This document shows, piece after piece, positions 53,501 through 61,553 of a DNA stretch of 64,000 nucleotides. The notes beneath the pieces are model-generated. The model saw only the letters and a list, made by a program, of their open reading frames with translations, made no database searches and was not told where the DNA came from. Numbering within the stretch: position 1 is the stretch's first letter; each line of letters begins with the position of its first letter. A program made the translations under genes and the position numbers. This DNA is from Mactromeris polynyma (Eukaryota > Mollusca > Bivalvia > Venerida > Mactridae), in the NCBI GenBank assembly GCA_032209605.1, contig JASFXZ010000016.1, positions 9,176,001 to 9,240,000 of the forward strand, written 5' to 3'.

Positions 53501-56500
53501 ATTATACGCGGGGCTGATCATTTACACTCAATCTAAGATTCACACTGAGTGCATCAAGTATAACCATTATACGCGGGGCTGATCATTTACACTCAATCTA
53601 AGATTCACACTGAGTGCATCAAGTATAACCATTATACGCGGGGCTGATAATTTACACTCAATCTAAGATTCACACTGAGTGCATCAAGTATAACCATTAT
53701 ACGCGGGGCTGATCATTTACACTCGATCTAAGATTCACACTGAGTGCATCAAGTATAACCATTATACGCGGGGCTGATCATTTACACTCAATCTAAGATT
53801 CACACTGAGTGCATCAAGTATAACCATTATACGGCGGGCTGATCATTTACACTCCATCTAAGATTCACACTGAGTGCATCAAGTATAACCATTATATGCG
53901 GGGCTGATCATTTACACACAATCTAAGATTCACACTGAGTGCATCAAGTATAACCATTATATGCGGGGCTGATCATTTACACTCAATCTAAGATTCACAC
54001 TGAGTGCATCAAGTATAACCATTATATGCGGGGCTGATCATTTACACACAATCTAAGATTCACACTGAGTGCATCAAGTATAACCATTATACGCCGGACT
54101 GATCATTTACACTCAATCTAATATTCACACTGAGTGCATCAAGTATAACCATTATACGGCGGGCTGATCATTTACACTCAATCTAAGATTCACACTGAGT
54201 GCATCAAGTATAACCATTATACGGCGGGCTGATCATTTACACTCAATCTAAGATTCACACTGAGTGCATCAAGTATAACCATTATATGCGGGGCTGATCA
54301 TTTACACTCAATCTAAGATTCACACTGAGTGCATCAAGTATAACCATTATACGGCGGGCTGATCATTTACACTCCATCTAAGATTCACACTGAGTGCATC
54401 AAGTATAACCATTATACGCGGGGCTGATCATTTACACTCAATCTAAGATTCACACTGAGTGCATCAAGTATAACCATTATACGGGGGGCTGATAATTTAC
54501 ACTCAATCTAAGATTCACACTGAGTGCATCAAGTATAACCATTATATGCGGGGCTGATCATTTACACACAATCTAAGATTCACACTGAGTGCATCAAGTA
54601 TAACCATTATATGCGGGGCTGATCATTTACACACAATCTAAGATTCACACTGAGTGCATCAATTATAACCATTATACGGCGGGCTGATCATTTACACTCA
54701 ATCTAAGATTCACACTGAGTGCATCAAGTATAACCATTATATGCGGGGCTGATCATTTACACTCCATCTAAGATTCACACTGAGTGCATCAAGTATAACC
54801 ATTATACGGCGGGCTGATCATTTACACTCCATCTAAGATTCACACTGAGTGCATCAAGTATAACCATTATACGCGGGGCTGATCATTTACACTCAATCTA
54901 AGATTCACACTGAGTGCATCAAGTATAACCATTATACGGCGGGCTGATCATTTACACTCAATCTAAGATTCACACTGAGTGCATCAAGTATAACCATTAT
55001 ACGCGGGGCTGATCATTTCCACTCAATCTAAGATTCACACTGAGTACATCAAGTATAACCATTATATGCGGAGCTGATCATTTACACTCCATCTAAGATT
55101 CACACTGAGTGCATCAAGTATAGCCATTATACGGCAGGCTGATCATTTACACTCCATCTAAGATTCACACTGAGTGCATCAAGTATAACCATTATACGCC
55201 GGGCTGATCATTTACACTCCATCTAAGATTCACACTGAGTGCATCAAGTATAACCATTATACGGCGGGCTGATCATTTACACTCCATCTAAGATTCACAC
55301 TGAGTGCATCAAGTATAACCATTATACGGCGGGCTGATCATTTACACTCCATCTAAGATTCACACTGAGTGCATCAAGTATAACCATTATACGCGGGGCT
55401 GATCATTTACACTCAATCTAAGATTCACACTGAGTGCATCAAGTATAACCATTATACGCCGGGCTGATCATTTACACTCAATCTAAGATTCACACTGAGT
55501 GCATCAAGTATAACCATTATACGCCGGGCTGATCATTTCCACTCAATCTAAGATTCACACTGAGTGCATCAAGTATAACCATTATATGCGGAGCTGATCA
55601 TTTACACTCCATCTAAGATTCACACTGAGTGCATCAAGTATAACCATTATACGGGGGGCTGATCATTTACACTCAATCTAAGATTCACACTGAGTGCATC
55701 AAGTATAACCATTATACGCGGGGCTGATCATTTCCACTCAATCTAAGATTCACACTGAGTGCATCAAGTATAACCATTATATGCGGGCTGATCATTTCCA
55801 CTCAATCTAAGATTCACACTGAGTGCATCAAGTATAACCATTATACGCCGGGCTGATCATTTACACTCAATCTAAGATTCACACTGAGTGCATCAAGTAT
55901 AACCATTATACGCTGGCTGATCATTTACACTCAATCTAAGATTCACACTGAGTGCATCAAGTATAACCATTATACGCCGGGCTGATCATTTACACTCAAT
56001 CTAAGATTCACACTGAGTGCATCAAGTATAACCATTATACGCCAGGCTGATCATTTCCACTCAATCTAAGATTCACACTGAGTGCATCAAGTATAACCAT
56101 TATATGCGGGGCTGATCATTTACACTCAATCTAAGATTCACACTGAGTGCATCAAGTATAACCATTATATGCGGGGCTGATCATTTACACTCAATCTAAG
56201 ATTCACACTGAGTGCATCAAGTATAACCATTATATGCGGGGCTGATCATTTACACTCAATCTAAGATTCACACTGAGTGCATCAAGTATAACCATTATAC
56301 GGGGGGCTGATCATTTACACTCAATCTAAGATTCACACTGAGTGCATCAAGTATAACCATTATATGGGGGGCTGATCATTTACACTCAATCTAAGATTCA
56401 CACTGAGTGGATCAAGTATAACCATTATACGCGGGGCTGATCATTTACACACAATCTAAGATTCACACTGAGTGCATCAAGTATAACCATTATATGCGGG

Positions 56501-59500
56501 ACTGATCATTTACACACAATCTAAGATTCACACTGAGTGCATCAAGTATAACCATTATATGCGGGGCTGATCATTTACACTCAATCTAAGATTCACACTG
56601 AGTGCATCAAGTATAACCATTATATGCGGGGCTGATCATTTACACACAATCTAAGATTCACACTGAGTACATCAAGTATAACCATTATATGCGGGGCTGA
56701 TCATTTACACACAATCTAAGATTCACACTGAGTGCATCAAGTATAACCATTATATGCGGGACTGATCATTTACACACAATCTAAGATTCACACTGAGTGC
56801 ATCAAGTATAACCATTATATGCGGGGCTGATCATTTACACACAATCTAAGATTCACACTGAGTGCATCAAGTATAACCATTATATGCGGGACTGATCATT
56901 TACACACAATCTAAGATTCACACTGAGTACATCAAGTATAACCATTATATGCGGGGCTGATCATTTACACACAATCTAAGATTCACACTGAGTACATCAA
57001 GTATAACCATTATATGCGGGGCTGATCATTTACACACAATCTAAGATTCACACTGAGTGCATCAAGTATAACCATTATATGCGGGACTGATCATTTCCAC
57101 TCAATCTAAGATTCACACTGAGTGCATCAAGTATAACCATTATATGCGGGGCTGATCATTTCCACTCAATCTAAGATTCACACTGAGTGCATCAAGAAGA
57201 ATATTCAGCACTCAATGCAATGTAATCAGTAATCCATTTCACTCGCTCAATAAAACCAACCTCGGCAGTGAAAAGTTTCATATTTGAGTGTAGAGTGGTG
57301 AGTATCGGGTCAAGAAATTCTGGCCAATAGCTCTACGATTGTAGATGTGCCATAATACAGGTGGATCATTTTAGAAAGATTTTCTAGTGGATACTCAAAT
57401 CATCAGACTAAGTTTCAAGGTAGTAAACCTAAGTGCAATTACCAGCCTTTATGTTGTTTTGCGAGACACAACTAGGGAAGCCAAAAAGTCACCAGTGTGA
57501 GTGACTGTCCTTGGCTAATGAAAAGGCTATCTTTCTTAATAATACTGATATTAACATTATTATTAGACTGTTCAGATTGTTATGTTTGGTGAATTGTGAA
57601 AGTGAGTTTCCCTCATGCAGTCACAAGTGTTTATTCAAAATCTGGATGTCATTTTATCTATAGAACTGGTTAACAGATTTAGAAGTGTTTGCAACCATTG
57701 TGGCAGCTATGATACATGACTATGAACATACAGGGACAACCAACAACTTCCACATACAAACCTCGTAAGTACTTAGCTCTGTGCCATGGGTCCATCTCTT
57801 CTGTATTGAAAGTAAAATATTTATGCTTGAAATCAGTGTGTTAGTGTTGGTATGTCAAAGGTCAAGGGTAGTAACCTTGGCATTGAAAATGGCTTCAGGT
57901 CAGTAAAAGAACATGAGGGTATAAGGTTGTCAAACATCTTTGGGTCAATTGTCAGTTAATGTCACCCTATTTTGTATCATGTTTTTTGGACTTTGTACAT
58001 TTTCCTCTTTTCAATTGATTTTCTGGATATCAAGGAAAAGAATCATCCAAAATGATCCAGTATGTTTTAAAAAGAGTGAATTATGAGAGGATGTGTAGAG
58101 TATGTTCTATTTTTCCCCTGACATTTTCATACATTCAGGATGTGTTTAAGATTATTCAATATGTGGTCTCTCTGTGTTTTCAGATCGGAGGTTGCATTGT
58201 TGTATAATGACCGTGCAGTGTTGGAAAACCATCACATAAGTGCAGGTTTCCGTGTTATGTGTAATGAGGACACAAACATCCTCTCCAACCTCAGTAAAGA
58301 GGAATACAGGTATTTACCCAAAAAATGATATCAGACAAATTAAAATACGGTCTTGACTACAATACATTGATAGTCCACCACAAAATACTCATGGCAAACT
58401 TTTTGGACCTTATGTTATATACTATCATGAAAGGATATTTCCTACATTTGAAACTTTCGTAGGGTAAGGAAAATCAATTTAGTCATGTGTAGGATAACCA
58501 GGTACAGCAAAGTGCATACTATCGTACTGAAGCAAAATCGCTGACATTTTTAAACAAGAAATGTCTTTAAAAAGGATGGTCGGCGCAACTTGAAGTATGC
58601 AAATTTGTTGCAATCTGAAGGTTTAAATTTGTTGTACAACATAAATAAATGCCTAAATGTTCTGACTGCCAGTCATTCAATTACGCTATACTGCAGAAAC
58701 TCCGAGACCTGTTAGGGGAGATCACTGCGTAGTGTGATTAGTCATAGACACAGTATAGTTTGTTTCAATATAGTTCATCAATATTACTTATTGCATATGT
58801 CGTGAACTCACACATTCATGTTAATAAACTTGTTATATAGCGATGTATCTGATTTAAATGATATAAATGATCGCGACTGGTACATTACACCAAGAAAGTC
58901 TTCTTAATTCCAACACGGAACAATTCCTCGTGGTGATGACTAACTAGTCTGGTACTCGGCGTACTCTGCACACCGATAATGTAATGGTAAGGGAAGGTAA
59001 TCCAGGCTAATGACTTACAACACTACTTACTAGATAAATCATGGAATACAATATACACAATGTCAACCAATCTGCGTCAATGTAACCAATATTTTTCAGT
59101 TGAAGAGAAATTGCATTGGTGGTTAAAGTAAGATTTGATTGGTTTACAAAACACTGATATATGCAAATAGCAAAACCATGTTAGTACGGCTGCGCCAAAA
59201 AAGATGGTCGGCGCAATTTGATTTGTTGTGCGAAATAAAAAAATGCCGAGTTGTTACGCTTGCTGGTCACTCCAGATCCAAAATGGATTTCGGTAAATTC
59301 ACCAAAATTGAATGGATTTCAGTAATTAACGTACCCTTTATTGAGAGGTTAACCAATCTGCGTCAAGGTTACAAATGTTGTTTGGTTGAAGAGAAATTGC
59401 CTAGCAAAACCATGTTAGTAACGCTGCACTGAAAAATGCTGGTATTATTTTGTCTCGGCTGCAACTTTGAATGGAATTGCAATGAAGCTAAACACACATC

Positions 59501-61047
59501 TTGTTCAAAATGAATTATTAAACAATGATTAATGAATTACAAATTGTTTTGCTATTAAATGTAAATGAGTCAAACAGTAAAACACTGATTAATTACTTCT
59601 TGTTTTACATTGCTTGTAAATTACTGAATATGTGAGAACATGTAGAATTTTTGTAAGGGTTAATTATTTTGCATCAAAGGCGATGGGGTTATGGTGTCCG
59701 TCTGTGCGTCCTTCTGTAACACTTTACTGGAGTACTGCTCTAAAATAATTTGATGAAAACTTGAAAGACCTGTAACTACTTACATTTTAGCAAGGTGCTC
59801 GTCAGAGCCAATTGCTATAGTAGGCAAAATCTGTGGACACTCATCAGATGAGTCATCCCAAGTCTGTAATTCAGAACTGCCAAAGTCTACATACTACAGA
59901 AGAAAGTAGTCATTGACTAACAAAAACTAGCGGTAAGCATTTGTGATATCAGCTAGAAAACAGATTTGAGCTGATATCACTAGCGCAAAAGAGAGAACCC
60001 CAAAGAAACTTGCTGATTAAATATTGCAAATTACTGAAAAAGTGCACTGAAAATAATTATTTAATACACTGACAAAAATGCAGTGTACATGAACCATAAC
60101 GTACTTACTTCTGGAATTATCTCCCGTGGTTTCTTTTTCTTGTCTGGAGCTTTATTTGAACTTCACACAATGACATAGGGCACTGAATGGAAGTGCAGTA
60201 TACTCCCACATTGACACTGAATGGAAGTGAAGTATACTCCCACATTGACACTGAATGGAAGTGCAGTATACTCCCACATTGACACTGAATGGAAGTGCAG
60301 TATACTCCCACATTGACACTGAATGGAAGTGAAGTATACTCCCACATTGACACTGAATGGAAGTGCAGTATACTCCCACATTGGCACTGAATGGAAGTGC
60401 AGTATACTCCCACATTGACACTGAATGGAAGTGCAGTATACTCCCACATTGACACTGAATGGAAGTGCAGTATACTCCCACATTGACACTGAATGGAAGT
60501 GCAGTATACTCCCACATTGACACCGAATGGAAGTGCAGTATACTCCCACATTGACACTGAATGGAAGTGCAGTATACTCCCACATAGACACTGAATGGAA
60601 GTGCAGTATACTCCCACATTGACACTGAATGGAAGTGCAGTATACTCCCACATTGACACTGAATGGAAGTGCAGTATACTCCCACATTGACACTGAATGG
60701 AAGTGCAGTATACTCCCACATTGACACTGAATGGAAGTGCAGTATACTCCCACATTGACACTGAATGGAAGTGCAGTATACTCCCACATTGACACTGAAT
60801 GGAAGTGCAGTATACTCCCACATTTTCTTGTTGGTAAGATATTTTGTTGAAACTTCCCAAAATGATAGAGGTTACTGTTACAGTTACAGCTAAATCCGAT
60901 AACTTGTTTCAGTTGTGAAAAAAATTCAGATTATTTTATTTACAGAGAGTTCCGAAATTTAGTGATTGACATGGTGCTAGCAACTGACATGTCCTTCCAT
61001 TTCCAACAGATAAAGAATATGAAAAATCTACTCAGTATGCCAGAAAA
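29459..61047 (+). CDS. PDE1: PDE1-family calcium/calmodulin-dependent 3',5'-cyclic nucleotide phosphodiesterase, nine core exons, 3' end outside window
   Basis: Hydrolyses cAMP and/or cGMP in the cytosol and is activated by Ca2+/calmodulin (family knowledge). I assembled nine exons by eye: 29459-29524, 34017-34197, 34889-35002, 49070-49252, 49733-49799, 52482-52739, 57664-57764, 58184-58309 and 60946-61047. All have AG/GT borders, all phases agree, and together they give about 399 codons with no stop. Order: Ser/Asn-rich N-terminus; basic amphipathic segment (RLRHIVRKLQKED) ahead of AAQVLETVYIDETRR; EDELSEVEPDAVPTEVRDW; basic linker TRSMSNIKRRGDDKPKF; then the catalytic domain with YHNLIH, IHDYEHTGTTNNFH, LYNDRAVLENHH and ATDMSFHFQQIK. 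These are PDE1 signatures from memory of the vertebrate and fly proteins. The family protein continues about 200 or more residues further (HAADISHP and the conserved Gln), so the gene runs past the right edge. The true first exon is not identified. Family assignment is very secure; the paralogue within PDE1 is not. Confidence 0.96.
30214..30320 (+). mobile_element. tRNA-headed SINE fragment in PDE1 intron
   Basis: GCAGAGTGGTTAAAGTCACT resembles a tRNA A-box region and GTGTTCAAGCC about 50 bases on resembles a B-box. Between them runs CACTGACCCCTCACC. This combination is a SINE head I remember as widespread in bivalves. Confidence 0.6.
30538..30555 (+). CDS. possible 18-nt PDE1 microexon
   Basis: A T-rich acceptor (CTTTTTTCAG) and a GTAAAA donor bracket 18 bases. 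Two bases start it and one ends it, the same phase as the flanking introns. Inclusion would insert six residues, H-D-A-I-N-Q, and turn the junction codon into Gly before TGSLTV. Only splice-site quality and phase support it. A chance occurrence in a 4.5-kb intron is quite possible. Confidence 0.35.
30640..30938 (+). other. open stretch of unknown nature
   Basis: About 90 codons are open: ARYFTMVGGICAILLYLKTN, then MSPHLMKAYGLAHIFIEPLL and onwards. A TTGTTAG acceptor-like site and a GTATTT donor-like site bracket the first 64 codons. The phase (in after two bases, out at zero) does not fit the PDE1 frame and I recognise no family. Probably a repeat fragment or chance ORF. Confidence 0.2.
30951..31102. 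repeat. 50-bp tandem repeat, three identical copies
   Basis: AAGTAACCCTGGATTGTAAT begins copies at 30951, 31001 and 31051. Confidence 0.97.
31523..32448. mobile_element. PIF/Harbinger-like MITE, 926 bp
   Basis: The left end TGCCCCCATCACACC and the reversed right end TACCCCCATCACACC form a 15-base inverted repeat with one mismatch. TAA flanks both sides (31520-31522 and 32449-32451), as expected for the 3-bp TWA duplications of PIF/Harbinger. The inside is unusually CpG-rich for the window, with many CTACGTCC/GGACGTAG phrases in inverted orientation. No transposase ORF. Confidence 0.8.
32452..34016. other. PDE1 intron, nothing further recognised
   Basis: AT-rich intronic DNA before the 34017 exon. 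No extra exon with matching phase was seen. Confidence 0.45.
34017..34197 (+). CDS. PDE1: PDE1 exon 2, Ser/Asn-rich N-terminal region
   Basis: It reads TGSLTVLRRSNSRNKV, then a Ser/Asn-rich stretch, SDSYASVDLGTDKLPPVD and finally HVCSLR. Acceptor TTGTAG, donor GTTTGT. It ends two bases into an Arg codon completed by the 34889 exon, giving SLR-LRHIVRKL. The RRSNSR cluster is the kind of site basophilic kinases use; that is inference only. A transposon-like copy (34264-34437) starts 66 bases past the donor. Confidence 0.85.
34264..34437. mobile_element. repeat family copy C, inverted and partial
   Basis: TTTCGGCACAGCCGTAAACA followed by GGTTTTGCTATTTGCATAT is the reverse complement of the right end of copies A and B. 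The copy continues through a TTAACCACCAAGGCAATTTC segment to about 34437. Confidence 0.75.
34438..34735. repeat. dispersed repeat, partial copy of the element at 45308
   Basis: CTCATATCTCTAAAACAATA, GTTGTGCACCTGGGGTTTCA and CCTATGGACGCATTCTAGTT all recur at 45405-45795 in the same order and spacing. No coding capacity. Confidence 0.8.
34889..35002 (+). CDS. PDE1: PDE1 exon 3, calmodulin-binding and DETR segment
   Basis: It encodes LRHIVRKLQKEDVSKDDLLR, then NLDYAAQVLETVYIDETR. This lines up with the vertebrate PDE1 stretch around LRCLVKQLE and AASVLEAVYIDETR, where one calmodulin-binding segment lies. Acceptor TTTTAG, donor GTAAGG. It ends with AG (phase 2), which the A of the 49070 exon turns into Arg. 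Confidence 0.95.
35150..35240 (+). promoter_or_regulatory. candidate alternative promoter with CRE-like and E-box-like sites
   Basis: Just 5' of the candidate alternative ATG lie TGACATCA (35163-35170), the palindrome GTCATGTGAC (35176-35185, E-box CATGTG core) and the palindrome TGATGTCATCA (35190-35200, bZIP/CRE-like). No TATA box is evident. That these sites drive transcription is inference. Confidence 0.35.
35241..35299 (+). CDS. candidate alternative first coding exon of PDE1
   Basis: An ATG in a favourable context (TTCAAAATGGCTG) opens MADEETEETGERDIKELAK and reaches a strong donor GTAAGT. The exon ends two bases into a codon, the same phase as the 34889-35002 exon. It could therefore splice to 37075, 42914 or 49070 without a frame break. 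It would replace the upstream calmodulin-binding segment with a short acidic N-terminus. CRE-like and E-box-like sites lie 40-80 bases upstream. Alternative N-termini are known for PDE1 genes in vertebrates; its use here is inference. It could instead be a short chance ORF. Confidence 0.5.
35741..35851. promoter_or_regulatory. CpG-bearing segment with promoter-like motifs
   Basis: This short segment stands out in AT-rich DNA. It has GCGCCGCCATTTTTG (a YY1-type AAAATGGCGGC motif on the minus strand), then TCTCGCGAG (a palindromic promoter motif in animals), then a second TGATGTCATCA at 35841-35851. It could be an initiation region inside the PDE1 intron. No exon starting here was found. Confidence 0.3.
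36473..36760 (+). repeat. two tRNA-like segments
   Basis: B-box-like GGATCGAACCC (36523-36533) and GGATTCAAGCCC (36732-36743) each follow a TTAGCTTG/TTGGCTTA phrase by 45-60 bases. They look like degenerate SINE heads. No intact cloverleaf was built. Confidence 0.4.
37075..37170 (+). CDS. candidate PDE1 cassette exon, acidic then Lys-rich
   Basis: After the acceptor TTCTTCCAG it reads DDSSCETIEIPLKQPESD, then APKSKPRKSGKKSR. Length is 96 bases, with phase 2 at both ends, so it can be included or skipped freely between the DETR exon (or the 35241 exon) and 49070. The composition looks coding. The donor (AG|GTTTTTTT) is weak, which argues either for regulated use or against a real exon. Confidence 0.45.
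38281..38680. repeat. dispersed repeat, two tandem copies of ~170 bp
   Basis: TGGTTGGATTTMAACCAAAC-type sequence plus CATCAAGTG.AGTTG.GCATCC and a TATACATATAYA tail occur twice (from about 38349 and 38518), preceded by a TCTGTCTGTTCGTCTGTC tract. This resembles the CCGTC-tract dispersed repeats of bivalves. Confidence 0.65.
38899..39702. repeat. 24-bp minisatellite, about 33 copies, in PDE1 intron
   Basis: The unit is TATGGCTGTGAGTACTTGTT + GTCA. A 12-base partial unit sits at about 39241-39252. Few substitutions (GTGGTCA, TTGCCATA, AGTATTTG). All frames that lack a stop stay open for about 270-300 codons; these are artefacts. Confidence 0.98.
39703..42913. other. 3.2 kb of PDE1 intron without supported features
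   Basis: A 50-codon open stretch near 40790-40945 (LRIIAGGCTLGLFMIGFW...) was examined. It has no matching phase or family. Confidence 0.4.
42914..42973 (+). CDS. candidate 60-nt PDE1 cassette exon, Cys/Lys-rich
   Basis: A long pyrimidine tract (TTTCTCTTTTTCTTGATTC, with more T/C before AG) precedes a 60-base open stretch. It reads CRACASDVKCKCKQKLIDAR and ends at donor GTAATG. Both ends are phase 2, matching the DETR exon and the exon at 49070, so inclusion adds exactly 20 residues. No known domain is recognised. The support is phase symmetry plus splice signals. Confidence 0.42.
43845..43908 (-). repeat. tRNA-like SINE head or tRNA pseudogene
   Basis: On the minus strand TAGTGGTTGAGGGGCTGAGC resembles an A-box region and GGTTTGAGTCC (43848-43858 complement) a B-box, about 40 bases apart. 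The flanks do not give a clean acceptor stem. Confidence 0.5.
43949..44516. mobile_element. dispersed non-coding element with TAGCTCA / GGTGAGCGATA ends
   Basis: It begins TTAGCTCAGTTGAGCACTAT and ends CAGGTGAGCGATATAGGGCC + ATCTTGGCCCTCTTG. Inside, the phrase GAAACT.GGTCA and GTCAAAAA.TAGGTCA recurs about every 120-150 bases. I remember this element type as very common in bivalve genomes. Confidence 0.7.
45308..45795. mobile_element. dispersed TATGCCCCC/GTCCGTCCGTC element
   Basis: It begins TTATGCCCCCGCTCTGAAAA with an inverted GGGGGGGGGCATA nearby, then a CCGTCTGTCCGTCCGTC tract. The core is duplicated: CTCATATCTC..AAA and GTTGTGCACCTGGGGTTT occur at about 45405-45490 and 45572-45660. It ends near CATTCTAGTTTT. 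Confidence 0.7.
46109..48054. repeat. 36-bp minisatellite, 54 copies, in PDE1 intron
   Basis: The unit is AGATCATACAAAATGATGTA + CAGAGTGTGTAATGAC. The only variation seen is GTACAG versus GTGCAG. GTGCAG units occur at spacings including 180, 180, 252, 288 and 144 bases. Open frames of about 650 codons on both strands are artefacts of the period. ATCAT.....ATGAT is an inverted repeat in the unit. Confidence 0.98.
48055..49069. other. PDE1 intron, nothing recognised
   Basis: AT-rich sequence leading to the 49070 acceptor. Short ORFs only. Confidence 0.5.
49070..49252 (+). CDS. PDE1: PDE1 exon 4, linker and inhibitory region
   Basis: It encodes RLCDEEDELSEVEPDAVPTE, VRDWLALTFTRSMSNIKRR, GDDKPKFRSVANAIRAGIMV and DR. 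This matches the PDE1 block RRLLDTEDELSD...VRDWLASTFTR...KPKFRSI. The basic KRR stretch corresponds to the second calmodulin-responsive region of vertebrate PDE1. Acceptor TTTTTTCAG, donor GTATGG; it ends in phase 2. Confidence 0.96.
49733..49799 (+). CDS. PDE1: PDE1 exon 5, short exon before the catalytic domain
   Basis: A 67-base exon reads IYRRLSSSTGLNVPPHV, then LLILK. It corresponds to vertebrate MYRKTYHMVGLAYPAAVIV and its fly equivalent. Acceptor AACTTTCAG and donor GTATGT are good. It supplies the one base needed after 49252 and ends in phase 0 in front of HLDDW. Skipping it would break the frame. Confidence 0.92.
49800..52481. other. PDE1 intron with one transposon end
   Basis: Mostly unremarkable AT-rich DNA. 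A fragment at about 51084-51235 starts CAGGGCTCAACATTAACC, like the left end of the element at 62257, but no right end was found. Confidence 0.5.
52482..52739 (+). CDS. PDE1: PDE1 exon 6, start of catalytic domain
   Basis: 86 codons in phase 0: HLDDWSFNVFSVNSASDGHA, KYVGYELLQKYDLITKFKI, then YSKYKNPYHNLIHGGDVAQT and VHTILSQSKLV. The first His of YHNLIH is the expected proton donor and the second a metal ligand (family knowledge). The usual AAD after that His is GGD here. Acceptor TGTTGCAG, donor GTAAGT. Confidence 0.97.
53165..57196. repeat. 65-bp minisatellite, about 62 copies (4.0 kb), in PDE1 intron
   Basis: The unit is AAGTATAACCATTATACGCG + GGGCTGATCATTTACACTCA + ATCTAAGATTCACACTGAGT + GCATC. 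Variation is concentrated in the six bases after ATTATA (CGCGGG, TGCGGG, CGGCGG, CGCCGG, CGGGGG) and in ACTCA/ACACA/ACTCC. The right third is enriched in TGCGGG plus ACACA. CACTCA...TGAGTG and AATCTAAGATT form nested inverted repeats. Confidence 0.98.
57664..57764 (+). CDS. PDE1: PDE1 exon 7, HD metal-binding motif
   Basis: It reads NWLTDLEVFATIVAAMIHDY, then EHTGTTNNFHIQT. HDYEHTG is the class I PDE signature HDxxHxG that carries the metal-binding His-Asp pair. It follows a 4.9-kb intron, of which about 4.0 kb is a 65-bp tandem array. Acceptor CTATAG, donor GTAAGT; ends in phase 2. Confidence 0.97.
58184..58309 (+). CDS. PDE1: PDE1 exon 8
   Basis: It encodes SEVALLYNDRAVLENHHISA, GFRVMCNEDTNILSNLSKEE and YR. 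LYNDRAVLENHH is a hallmark of the PDE1 catalytic domain. Acceptor GTGTTTTCAG, donor GTATTT. It ends in phase 2 and joins 60946 to give YR-EFRNLVIDMV. Confidence 0.97.
58553..59200. mobile_element. repeat family copy B
   Basis: It matches copy A from AAACAAGAAATGTC, through GGATGGTCGGCGCAACTTGA, to TTAGTACGGCTGCGCC, without the ~1.05-kb interruption. It contains TAGTCATAGACACAGTATAG, which A has at 2940. No ORF of note. Confidence 0.8.
59201..59436. mobile_element. repeat family copy B', head-to-tail with copy B
   Basis: GATGGTCGGCGCAATTTGAT begins directly after the GCTGCGCC end of copy B. It runs through AACCAATCTGCGTCAAGGTT and ATTGCCTAGCAAAACCATGT to ACGCTGCACTGAAAAA. It is a shorter, rearranged member. 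Confidence 0.7.
59437..60178. other. PDE1 intron, weak dispersed-repeat similarity
   Basis: GTGTCCGTCTGTGCGTCC at about 59694 is typical of the CCGTC-tract repeats. The remainder is unassigned. Confidence 0.4.
60179..60822. repeat. 34-bp minisatellite, about 19 copies, in PDE1 intron
   Basis: The unit is GACACTGAATGGAAGTGCAG + TATACTCCCACATT. Variants: AGTGAAG, TTGGCAC and CACCGAA. The array ends about 120 bases before the 60946 exon. All three minus-strand frames stay open for over 200 codons, which is an artefact. Confidence 0.98.
60946..61047 (+). CDS. PDE1: PDE1 exon 9, last exon visible
   Basis: It encodes EFRNLVIDMVLATDMSFHFQ, QIKNMKNLLSMPEK. TDMSxHFQQIK is conserved in PDE1. Acceptor TTTACAG, donor GTAAGT; ends in phase 2. 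The next exon should carry the HAADISHP-type metal-binding motif. I looked for it from 61048 to 64000 and did not see it, so the following intron is longer than about 2.9 kb. Confidence 0.96.
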
Positions 61048-61399
61048 GTAAGTTTTTTGAGAAGCAGTTTTCCTGTTTTGATCTTGATACTGCTTAGATA
61101 GCTTGTCGGTAAATTGTAATCTTAGACAAACATACCCTTAGTTTGCATGTTCTTTTCAGAACAGGTCTTGTGGGTTTTCAATTTTGAACATTATTTTGCA
61201 TGCTATATTCGATGTTTTGTTCATGAAAGGATTGTAGATATTTTGTGAAGCTTTTGGAATGGTTTTTACTTTGCTAATAGTTCGTAATTCTAAACAAGGT
61301 CAAAAGGTTGTAAAATGTTCAGTTCAGTTCTCTGCATTTTATTTTTTACAATTCCATGATACAATACAGCTTAGCTTTAATTTGCACTTATTTTAAAGA

Positions 61400-61553
61400 C
61401 AGGCATGAGAATTTTCCGGATTTGACGCGAGCAAGGGTGGTTTTTGAGACAATTTAAGTCATCTTAGATGCTTAAAAGCCAGGTGCTTCAGCAGCCCCCT
61501 GGACCCCTAGCCGAATTTTCATCTGATTTTGAAATTTTTCATTCTCATGCCTG
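61400..61553. mobile_element. 154-bp MITE with perfect 6-bp target duplication
   Basis: The left end CAGGCATGAGAAT and the right end ATTCTCATGCCTG are perfect inverted repeats of 13 bases. TAAAGA flanks both sides (61394-61399 and 61554-61559). No coding capacity. Superfamily not certain. Confidence 0.88.

Noticed and set aside
1..57196. CRISPR array interpretation of the regular repeats
   Set aside because: The repeats are contiguous tandem units with no unique spacers, and the DNA is eukaryotic.
60117..60860. Three overlapping minus-strand ORFs over 200 codons
   Set aside because: 34-bp array; three units (102 bases) keep all three frames open, so it carries no coding information.
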